Assembly: GCA_018822105.1 (NCBI GenBank)
Contig: JAHJLB010000011.1
Span: forward strand, 1 to 64,000
Length of the DNA stretch: 64,000 bases
Source: Pseudomonadota bacterium
GTDB lineage: Bacteria; Desulfobacterota; Desulfovibrionia; Desulfovibrionales; Desulfovibrionaceae
Direction of reading: 5' to 3'
The notes below the pieces were generated by a model that ran no database searches, was not told the DNA's origin, and saw only the letters and a program-made list of their open reading frames with translations. Shown here one piece after another: positions 56,847-64,000 of the stretch (the stretch's first letter is position 1; the number at the start of each line of letters is the position of its first letter). A program made the position numbers and the translations under genes.

Positions 56847-58423
56847 ACGAGCCCGCCATCATCAACGCCAACAGCGGGCGCACCCTGGGCCGCAGGGTCT
56901 TTGACTTCTGCACCAGCCTGCAGGCCCAGCTCATCGGCCTGCGCAACCCCCAGGCCGCCATGTCCTACATCCGTGGCCGCCAGGCCCTGCTCTCCTACAC
57001 CGCCGGGACCAAACGCGGCCCCAACCGCAACTTCCGCCCGAAGAACACCACGGCCGACGACCTCATCCGCAAGGACTGGCCGCTTGTCGTTGCCCGCGCC
57101 CGCTACCTGGCCCGCAATTCCGGCTACGTGTCCGGCGCGCTCAAGAAGATCTGCGACAACGTGGTCAGCGACACCGGCATCCGCCCCCAGGTGCAGTTGC
57201 GCGGCCAGAACAAGAAGCTCGACCGCGACCGCAACCGCGCCCTGGAAGCCATCTTCCGCAAGTGGGCCGAGCATCCGCGCGTGCGCTTTTTCGAGAAGCA
57301 GAAGCTGGCCCTGCGCCACAACTGGGTCGACGGCGAGTGCATCCTGCACCTGTACGAATCCCCCACGCTCTACCGCGAGGGCATCGTGCCACTCGGCCTG
57401 GAGCTGCTCGAGGCCGACCACCTGGACAGCAGCGTCAACGGCCAGCAGGCCAACGGCTTTGTGGCCATGCGCGGCATCGAGTTCGACGCCGAGGGCTTCC
57501 CCGTGGCCTACCACCTGTTCACCGAGCACCCGGGCGCGAGCATGACCGGCCTGCGCAGCATCTCGCTGGGCAAGAGCGTCCGCGTCGACGCCTCTCGCAT
57601 CATCCACCCGTTCGAGCGCACCCGCGCCTCGCAGTCGCGCGGCATGTCCTGGCTGGCTCCGGTCGTCATGGAAATGCACGACTTGAACGAGTACCAGGAC
57701 AGCGAGCGCATAGCCGCCCGCCTCACTTCGGCCTTCGGCTTCTTCATCGAGACGAACAACCCGGACCTGACCGCAGCGGGCCTGCTTGGCGCTGGCCTGC
57801 CCGGCGTCACCCCTGCCGCCCCGGAGCTGCCCGGCGCCAAGATTCCCACCCACGTGGAAACCGGCGGCGTCCACGTGCTGCCCCAGGGGACCAAACTCCA
57901 CGGCGAGGGCTTCAACCGTCCGGGCAGCAACTACGATGCCTACGTCCGGTCGCAGCTCAAGGGCGTAAGCGCCGGTTTCGGCATGAGCTACCACGCCTAC
58001 TCGAACGACTACTCCGACGCCTCCTACTCCGCCGCGCGCTCCGCCTCCCTGGAGGAGCGCCGCAGCTACAAGAACCAGCAGGCCTTCCTGGTGAGCCAGC
58101 TCTGCACGCCCGTGTGGAACACCTGGCTGCAGTTCCTGGCGCTCTCCGGTCTGGCCGAGGGCATCGTCGCCCCCGGCGCGGATATCCCCGTCACCTGGCA
58201 GACCCCCGGCTGGCCCTGGGTCGACCCGCTGAAGGACGCCAAGGCCAGCCAGACGGAGCTGGAGATGGGCGTCACCTCCCGCAGGCGCATCGCCGCCAGC
58301 AAGGGCGACGACATCGACGACATCATGGCCGAGCGCGCCGAAGAGGACGAGACCTACGGTCCACTGGCCGCTGCCAAACCCAACGACAACAAAGGAGCGA
58401 GCGATGCCCCCGAAGAAGGGTGA
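56843..58423 (+). CDS. lambda-family portal protein
   Basis: WPLVVARARYLARNSGYVSGALKKICDNVVSDTGIRPQVQL; RTRASQSRGMSWLAPVV; ANDYSDASYSAARSASLEERR. Confidence 0.92.
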   Translation: MNEPAIINANSGRTLGRRVFDFCTSLQAQLIGLRNPQAAMSYIRGRQALLSYTAGTKRGPNRNFRPKNTTADDLIRKDWPLVVARARYLARNSGYVSGALKKICDNVVSDTGIRPQVQLRGQNKKLDRDRNRALEAIFRKWAEHPRVRFFEKQKLALRHNWVDGECILHLYESPTLYREGIVPLGLELLEADHLDSSVNGQQANGFVAMRGIEFDAEGFPVAYHLFTEHPGASMTGLRSISLGKSVRVDASRIIHPFERTRASQSRGMSWLAPVVMEMHDLNEYQDSERIAARLTSAFGFFIETNNPDLTAAGLLGAGLPGVTPAAPELPGAKIPTHVETGGVHVLPQGTKLHGEGFNRPGSNYDAYVRSQLKGVSAGFGMSYHAYSNDYSDASYSAARSASLEERRSYKNQQAFLVSQLCTPVWNTWLQFLALSGLAEGIVAPGADIPVTWQTPGWPWVDPLKDAKASQTELEMGVTSRRRIAASKGDDIDDIMAERAEEDETYGPLAAAKPNDNKGASDAPEEG

Positions 58424-60536
58424 GAGCAAGCAGGACTTTCTTGGCCGCTGCGCGCGCGAGAAGCGCGCCACAGGCATGAGCGAGGACAAGGCCATGGCCG
58501 CCTGCGCGGCCGACTGGAACCAGGCCCGCATGGCCGCCGTGGTGGACGACAACATGCTGCACCTGGCCGGAGCCGTGGACATCACCCTGGCCGACCAGGC
58601 GAACGACGGCGAGGCGCAGGCCCCGGACCGCTTCGTCATCCTGGCCTACACCGGCAAGCTCATCGACTGGGGCTGGCACCGCTTCATCATCGACCTCAAG
58701 GGCATGAAGCTGGCCAAGGCCAAGGTGCCCTGCCTGCACGGCCACTACAGCGGCGGCATCGTGGGCACCATCGACAAGAGCAGCCAGGACGCCAACGGCT
58801 TCTACGTCACCGGCGAGTTCTCCCGCGTGCCCACGTCCAAGGGGCCGGAGGTGCTGGAGCACGCCCGCGAGGGCTTCCCCTGGCAGGCGTCCGTCGGCGT
58901 GCAGGGCGTCAAGGTGCTCCACGTGGACAAGGGCGCAACCCACAAGGTCAACGGCCAGACCGTCGAAGGCCCCTGCGATGTCTGGCTTGAATCCACCGTG
59001 TTCGAGGTTTCCTTCGTGCCCTTCGGGGCCGACGACGACACCGCCGCCATCGCCATGAGCCACGACGGCTCGAGGGGTGACGGCAAAACCATTTCCCCGG
59101 AGGACAACACCATGCCCCATACCGCAGCCCCTGGTTCCCAGGAACTCTCTGGCCAGCAGCCCCCGGCCGCTGTCCCCACCCCTGCCCCGGCCACCGCGCC
59201 GGACGCCGCAGCCCTCGACGCGGCCAAGGCCGAGAGCGCCAAGCTGGCCGCCCAGGCCCAGCAGGACGCCGCAGCCCTGCTCACCCACGGCCAGAACCTG
59301 AACCTGTCCATGAAGGACGTCCAGGGCGTCCTGGCCCTGGGCCTGCCCAAGGCCGCCGCCACGGAGAAGCTCCTCGAGCTTGCCGCCGCCAAGAACCCGC
59401 CCGTGGGCACCGGCGTCCTGGTCATGGGCGCGGACGAGGCCGACAAGGTGCGCCTGGCCGCCACCCACGGCGTCATGCTCCGCATGGGCCTGCAGCCGAA
59501 GGAATCCCTGGCCCCCGGCCATGAAAACTTCCGTGGCCTGCGCATGCACGAGCTGGCCAAGTTCTTCCTGGAGCGCGCGCGCATCAGCACTCTGGGCATG
59601 AGCCCTGCCCAGGCGGCCGAAAAGATCCTGCGCCTCTCTTCTGGCGGCATGTCCACATCGGACTTCGCCGCCGTGTTCCGCGACGTCGCTCACAAGCGGC
59701 TCCTCAAATCCTACATCGCCGCCGGGAGCAACTGGCGGTCCTACTGCAACATCGTGCCCGCCAGCGACTTCAAGACCATTTACGGCGTCACCTTGTCCGA
59801 GGCCCCGGACCTTGACCTGGTGAACGAGCACGGCGAGTACAAGTACGCCAGATTCAGGGAAAAGCAGGAGTCCTACCACATCGCCAAGCACGGCAAGATG
59901 GTTCGTCTCACCCTCGAGATGATCATCAACGACGACCTGCGCGCCTTCCAGAAGCTCCCCCAGCTCTTGGGCGCCGCCGCCTCCCGCCGCGAGTCCGACA
60001 TCATCTACGGGCTCATCAACAGCAACCCGGTCATGGCCGAGGACGGCAAGGCCCTGTTCTGCTCCGACCACGGCAACCTGGCCAGCGGCGGCGACATCGG
60101 CGGCGTGGACTCCGACACCCTCACCGCCGCCCGCCAGGCTGTGTTCCTCCAGCAGGGGCTCAACGGGTCCGATCTGAACCTCGAGCTCAAGCACCTGCTG
60201 CTGCCCAGCACCTACATGACCTCCGCCGAGGTCTTGCTGACCTCCGCCGCCCTGCCTGAAAGCGGCATGAGCGCTGGCGTCAAGAACGTCTGGGCGGGCA
60301 GGCTTGAGCCTCACTTCGACGCCCGCATGGACCGCGCCAGCTCCACCGCCTGGATCGGCGTCGCCGACCCCGCCCAGGCCGACACCGTGGAAGTGGCCTT
60401 CCTGGACGGCGTCGAGGAGCCCGCCATCAGCGAGCACGAGGACTACAAGACCGACTGCATCGACTGGAAGGTGCGCCACATCTTTGGCGCTGGCATCATG
60501 GACTACCGCCCCTTCTACAAGAACGCTGGCGCGTAG
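58404..60536 (+). CDS. prohead protease / major capsid protein fusion
   Basis: N-terminal protease-like (VPCLHGHYSGGIVGTIDKSSQDANGFYVTGEFS...FEVSFVPFGADDDT), C-terminal Mu gpT-like capsid (LLKSYIAAGSNWRSYCNIVPASDFKTIYGVTLSEAPDLDLVNEHGEY). Confidence 0.85.
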   Translation: MPPKKGESKQDFLGRCAREKRATGMSEDKAMAACAADWNQARMAAVVDDNMLHLAGAVDITLADQANDGEAQAPDRFVILAYTGKLIDWGWHRFIIDLKGMKLAKAKVPCLHGHYSGGIVGTIDKSSQDANGFYVTGEFSRVPTSKGPEVLEHAREGFPWQASVGVQGVKVLHVDKGATHKVNGQTVEGPCDVWLESTVFEVSFVPFGADDDTAAIAMSHDGSRGDGKTISPEDNTMPHTAAPGSQELSGQQPPAAVPTPAPATAPDAAALDAAKAESAKLAAQAQQDAAALLTHGQNLNLSMKDVQGVLALGLPKAAATEKLLELAAAKNPPVGTGVLVMGADEADKVRLAATHGVMLRMGLQPKESLAPGHENFRGLRMHELAKFFLERARISTLGMSPAQAAEKILRLSSGGMSTSDFAAVFRDVAHKRLLKSYIAAGSNWRSYCNIVPASDFKTIYGVTLSEAPDLDLVNEHGEYKYARFREKQESYHIAKHGKMVRLTLEMIINDDLRAFQKLPQLLGAAASRRESDIIYGLINSNPVMAEDGKALFCSDHGNLASGGDIGGVDSDTLTAARQAVFLQQGLNGSDLNLELKHLLLPSTYMTSAEVLLTSAALPESGMSAGVKNVWAGRLEPHFDARMDRASSTAWIGVADPAQADTVEVAFLDGVEEPAISEHEDYKTDCIDWKVRHIFGAGIMDYRPFYKNAGA

Positions 60537-60576
60537 CGCCGCCCACCCCACGAGTATCTAACGCAAGGAGAACGTC

Positions 60577-60948
60577 ATGGCTCTGAACAAAGTCTGCTCC
60601 GGCGCGGTCATGGACTACCTGAACGAGTCCGGCGCCACCATCACCTCCGGCGAGCCCGTGCTCATCGGCGCCACCCTGGGCGTGGCCCTGGTGGACATCG
60701 CCGACGACGCCACCGGCTCCGTGGCCATCGAAGAAGTCTACGAGATCCGCAAGGCCACCGGCGCCATCGGCCAGGGCGATCTGGTCTACTGGGACGCCGA
60801 CGGCAACCCGGCGGGCTCCACCACCGAAAACGGCTGGTCCGGCACCGGCTGCCTCACCACCACCAGCAGCGGCAACACCCTGGCCGGGCGGGCCTACGCC
60901 GCCGCCGCCAGCGACGACACCACCGTGCAGATCAAGCTGAACGCGTAG
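60577..60948 (+). CDS. DUF2190-like capsid-associated protein
   Basis: SGEPVLIGATLGVALVDIADDATGSVAIEEVYEIRKATGAIGQGDLVYWDADG. Confidence 0.75.
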   Translation: MALNKVCSGAVMDYLNESGATITSGEPVLIGATLGVALVDIADDATGSVAIEEVYEIRKATGAIGQGDLVYWDADGNPAGSTTENGWSGTGCLTTTSSGNTLAGRAYAAAASDDTTVQIKLNA

Positions 60949-60956
60949 GAGGCACC

Positions 60957-61505
60957 ATGGGCACCCTCATCCCCATCGGCAACTACGGCCTCGACATCGA
61001 GGGCGAGCTGCCCCAGCGCATCAACGACGTGCTGCTCATCGTGGGCGGCGCGCCCGGCGGCATCGATGCGGCCGTGGCCTTCGCCAAGGACACCAAGTGC
61101 GACGTGGCCGCCGTCAACGGCACCATCGCCAACTACCCCGGATCCCTGTTCCTGGCCGTCAGCCTGCACGAGGATCTGCTGCCCAGCTGGGTGAAGGCCC
61201 GCAAGAACAAGAAGGCCCGGCCCTGCGTCATCGCCAACGACCCGCTGCCCGAGGGCGTGGAAGGCGGCCTGGACGTGGTGATCCGCCTCAACCGCGCCTG
61301 CCCCTCCAGCGGCATCTACGCCGCCCTCATCGGCCGGGCCATGGGCTACCAGCGCATCGTGCTGGCTGGCGTGGAGCTGGCCCGCGAGGGCGAACGCACG
61401 GCCTACGAGCGCATTGTCCAGGCCGCCGTGAAGAAGGGCGCGCTGGCGGGCGTGGAATCCCTCTCCGGCGGCTGGCTGGCCCAGGCGCTCAAGGCCAAGC
61501 ACTAA
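60957..61505 (+). CDS. Rossmann-like (DUF115/MptE-like) phage protein
   Basis: VLLIVGGAPGGIDAAVAFAKDTKCDVAAVNGTIANYP...CPSSGIYAALIGRAMGYQRIVLAGVELA. Confidence 0.55.
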   Translation: MGTLIPIGNYGLDIEGELPQRINDVLLIVGGAPGGIDAAVAFAKDTKCDVAAVNGTIANYPGSLFLAVSLHEDLLPSWVKARKNKKARPCVIANDPLPEGVEGGLDVVIRLNRACPSSGIYAALIGRAMGYQRIVLAGVELAREGERTAYERIVQAAVKKGALAGVESLSGGWLAQALKAKH

Positions 61506-61591
61506 GAAGCCAAGGAACACACTCCCCCTTGACCAGGCCCGCCCCGGTACCGGCGCATAGCCGGGGCGGGCCGAACCAAAAAGGACGGCGC

Positions 61592-61897
61592 ATGGAGCCC
61601 ACTGGATTCTCTCCCACGAACGTTGCCCTCCTCGCCGCCGTGGTCGCCCTGCTCTCCATCGTCGTCACCGTGCTCGTCACCAAGGGCAACAGCGACGCGA
61701 AGTACGTGACCAAGGAGCAATGCGCCACGGAGCGCCAGCTCCAGTGCGCAGAGCGCGCCGCCCTGCGCGACCAGCTGGACGGGCTCAAGCGGACCATGCG
61801 CGTGGCGCTGAACATGAACCGGGCGCTTGTCACCTACGCCGACATCCCGGACGAGATCAAAACTGCCATCCTGAACAACGACGGAGGAGTCCAATGA
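61592..61897 (+). CDS. small single-TM phage protein with coiled coil
   Basis: MEPTGFSPTNVALLAAVVALLSIVVTVLVTKGNSDAKYVTKEQCATERQLQCAERAALRDQLDGLKRTM. Confidence 0.6.
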   Translation: MEPTGFSPTNVALLAAVVALLSIVVTVLVTKGNSDAKYVTKEQCATERQLQCAERAALRDQLDGLKRTMRVALNMNRALVTYADIPDEIKTAILNNDGGVQ

Positions 61898-62208
61898 GCG
61901 TCCTCTCCAAGCTCAAGATGCCCCGCCCCGGCCAGCTGCTGGCCCTCGTGCTCCTGGCCCTGCTGCTGGGCGTGCTGGTGTTCGCCCTGCTGCCCAATGG
62001 CGCGGAGAACATGGTGGTGGCCGCCTACAAGGCCTGGCTCATCAGCATGTTCGTGGCCCTGGGCCTGGCCGTGGATCAGATCGTGTTCCACTACGCCCGC
62101 CCCGGGGCCTTCACGGCCCATGCGGACCGCACGGTCTGGCTGGCCTGCATGCAGCGCCGGGCCATCGTTATCGGGGCCATCGTCCTGGCCGGAGGGCTGG
62201 CGCTGTGA
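61894..62208 (+). CDS. putative holin
   Basis: Three hydrophobic segments in 104 aa, ATGA overlap with upstream gene, immediately upstream of endolysin. Confidence 0.65.
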   Translation: MSVLSKLKMPRPGQLLALVLLALLLGVLVFALLPNGAENMVVAAYKAWLISMFVALGLAVDQIVFHYARPGAFTAHADRTVWLACMQRRAIVIGAIVLAGGLAL

Positions 62209-62885
62209 TGCTTTCCGGTTGGTCTGACTGGTCCTGGCGTGAGCGTATCCAGGTTATCCTCGCGGTTATTGTGCTCGCATATGTGCTGGGTTTCTGTACC
62301 TGTGCCCACGCCGCCAGCATCCCGCCCCAGGCCGAGCGCTACCGCCCCACCCTTGTGCGCAGCGCGCGCTTCGTGTTCGGCATGAGCGCGCCCGTGGCCG
62401 TGCTGGCGGCCCAGGTCCACCAGGAAAGCGCCTGGAATCCACACGCCCACAGCGCCTACGCCTCGGGCCTGGCGCAGTTCACCCCCGCCACGGTGGACAC
62501 CATGCGCTCCGCCTACGCACCGGAGCTGGGCGGCCTTTCCCGCGCCGCCGCCCCGCTGGACCCGCGCTGGGCGCTCCTGGCCCTGTGCCGCTACGACGCG
62601 CGCCTGCTCTCCATGTTCACCGGCGCAACCCCGGCGGACCGCTGGGCCTTCGCTCTGGCCGCGTACAACGGCGGGCCGGGCTGGATCATCCGCGACCGCG
62701 CCCTGGCCAGGGCCCAGGGCCTGGACCACCAGGCCTGGTTCGGCCAGGTGGAGGCCGTCAACGCGGGCCGCGCGCCCCAATTTTTCCGAGAAAACCGCGA
62801 CTACCCGCGCAGGATCCTGCTGCGCCACCAGGCGCTCTACCGGCCCTGGGGCCCGGGCGTGCACGTGGCGGAGGTGGCCCCATGA
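62205..62885 (+). CDS. SLT-type lytic transglycosylase endolysin with N-terminal signal/TM
   Basis: VLAAQVHQESAWNPHAHSAYASGLAQFTPATVDTM; AALAAYNGGPGW-like motif (FALAAYNGGPGWI); N-terminal IQVILAVIVLAYVLGFCTCAHAA. Confidence 0.88.
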   Translation: MMLSGWSDWSWRERIQVILAVIVLAYVLGFCTCAHAASIPPQAERYRPTLVRSARFVFGMSAPVAVLAAQVHQESAWNPHAHSAYASGLAQFTPATVDTMRSAYAPELGGLSRAAAPLDPRWALLALCRYDARLLSMFTGATPADRWAFALAAYNGGPGWIIRDRALARAQGLDHQAWFGQVEAVNAGRAPQFFRENRDYPRRILLRHQALYRPWGPGVHVAEVAP

Positions 62886-63466
62886 TCCCCTCTCTGCCCG
62901 GCATCCCCGGCACCAGCAACCGCACGGCCCTGTACATCGTGGCCGCCGTGTGCGCCGTGCTCTTCGCCCTGCTGGCCGGTGGCTACTGGGGCTGGACGCG
63001 CGGCTACGCCAGCGCCGAGAACAAGCTCCAGGCCGAATACAGCGCCAACCTGGCCGAGGCCACGCGCGAGGCCGCCATCAAGCAGCAGGCCGAGACCGTG
63101 CGCGCCAACGGCCTGGCCGCCCAGCTCATCTCCACCAAGCGCACCATCGAGACCGAGCGCAGCTCTCTGCGCGGGAGGATCGTCCATGTCACCCATGAAG
63201 TCCCTGCTGATTGTGGCCTGCCTGCTGACGCTGTGCGGCTGTGGAACCAGGCCTGGGGCCTGCCCGCCGCCGATCTGCCCCAAGCCGCTGGCCCCGGCGG
63301 AGCTGCTGGACAGGCAGCCGCGCCCGGGCGCGCTGGCGCCGGGGTACAGCCAGTCGCAACCGTAGCCGACGCCCTGGCCTGGGTCATCGACGCCGGGGCT
63401 TACTGCCGCCAGGTGGAGGCCCAGCGCGACCAACTGCAGGAGCTGGTCAAGGGGTGGGCGCAATGA
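62882..63466 (+). CDS. Rz-like inner-membrane spanin
   Basis: N-terminal TM (TALYIVAAVCAVLFALLAGGYWG) followed by long helix; immediately downstream of endolysin. Confidence 0.75.
   Translation: MIPSLPGIPGTSNRTALYIVAAVCAVLFALLAGGYWGWTRGYASAENKLQAEYSANLAEATREAAIKQQAETVRANGLAAQLISTKRTIETERSSLRGRIVHVTHEVPADCGLPADAVRLWNQAWGLPAADLPQAAGPGGAAGQAAAPGRAGAGVQPVATVADALAWVIDAGAYCRQVEAQRDQLQELVKGWAQ
63186..63365 (+). CDS. Rz1-like outer-membrane spanin lipoprotein embedded in the Rz-like gene
   Basis: Different frame: MSPMKSLLIVACLLTLCGCGTRPGACPPPICPKPLAPAELLDRQPRPGALAPGYSQSQP; signal peptide, LCGC lipobox, Pro-rich. Confidence 0.8.
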   Translation: MSPMKSLLIVACLLTLCGCGTRPGACPPPICPKPLAPAELLDRQPRPGALAPGYSQSQP

Positions 63467-64000
63467 GCACGGCCGCCGCCATGCCGACCATCCGGCCCCG
63501 GCTCGAGCTGTCGCTGTCCTATGACCAGGGCGCGATCCAGGCGGACCTTGCCGCCCTGTCCAGGGTGGCCGATGGCGAGCGCAAGGCGCTGTCCCGCGCC
63601 ATCAATAAGGCCCTGAACGGCACCCGCACCGACATCGTGGCCGACCTGCGCAGCCGCACCGTGCTCAAGGCCGGGACCATCCGCAAGGGCATCTTCGTGC
63701 GCACGGCCTGGTGGAAGTCGCACACGCAGTGCAACGGCATCGTGCGCGTGTCGACCAGCCGCCTGCCCCTCACGGAGTACAAGATCACGCCGCTGCGCCA
63801 GACGGCCCAAAAGCGCCGCCTGCCTGCGCAGTACAAGCACGTCAGCTACCGCCTTTCGCAAGGCGGAAAGAGCTTCGGCAATGAGGCCCAGGTGGACGGA
63901 CGCTCAAGGCTCTTCACCGTCCGGGGTGCCAAGTCCGGCAAGCTCGGCGTCTACTCGCGCCTGGGCGCTGGCCGCCTGCCCATCCTCGCCGAGACCGGCC
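63463..64000 (+). CDS. gpZ-like minor tail protein (partial, runs off right edge)
   Basis: MSTAAAMPTIRPRLELSLSYDQGAIQADLAALSRVADGERKALSRAINKALNGTRTDIVADLRSRTVLKAGTIRKGIFVRTA. Confidence 0.65.
   Translation, partial: MSTAAAMPTIRPRLELSLSYDQGAIQADLAALSRVADGERKALSRAINKALNGTRTDIVADLRSRTVLKAGTIRKGIFVRTAWWKSHTQCNGIVRVSTSRLPLTEYKITPLRQTAQKRRLPAQYKHVSYRLSQGGKSFGNEAQVDGRSRLFTVRGAKSGKLGVYSRLGAGRLPILAETG

Larger units (their letters stand above)
43802..64000. mobile_element. lambda-like prophage, left portion (continues past window)
   Basis: Contiguous replication, packaging, head, lysis and tail genes starting about 0.5 kb after tRNA-Arg. Confidence 0.92.

Noticed and set aside
58323-60551. 742-aa minus-strand ORF
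   Set aside because: Antisense shadow of the protease/capsid fusion gene
43802-64000. Insertion sequences or CRISPR array in the prophage
   Set aside because: No transposase ORFs, terminal inverted repeats or spacer arrays detected by reading

Overview
High-GC bacterial chromosome segment, Desulfovibrio-like by gene content and order. About 1-43.8 kb is core genome. It contains FecR and CHASE2/HD-GYP genes, ssrA (tmRNA), a CLC channel, two beta-carbonic anhydrases, motAB, a PEP synthase-like / pyruvate carboxylase / biotin ligase cluster, a CCA enzyme, a cbiMQO Ni/Co transporter, pyruvate kinase, flaG, a CHASE2-cyclase, ileS-lspA, ybgF and cheZ, plus tRNA-Pro(GGG) and tRNA-Arg(CCG). Directly after tRNA-Arg, from about 43.8 kb to the window end, lies the left part of a lambda-like prophage: D5-type primase/helicase, zinc-ribbon/Toprim primase, small early genes, two DNA methyltransferases, terminase, portal, protease/capsid fusion, lysis cassette and the first tail gene. 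No integrase or repressor is visible, so those probably lie beyond the right edge. The most interesting signals are in the prophage: (i) a structured, C4-antisense-like RNA leader whose loops are complementary to the start region of the ParB-methyltransferase gene; (ii) a G10 tract in catalytic motif I of a Dam-like methylase, a possible phase-variation switch; (iii) two AT-rich, opposite-strand, single-TM 'moron' genes of unknown function; (iv) an iteron-like repeat family between the two replication genes; (v) an Rz1-like lipoprotein embedded in the Rz-like gene. All calls come from reading the sequence and ORF translations; no database searches were run.
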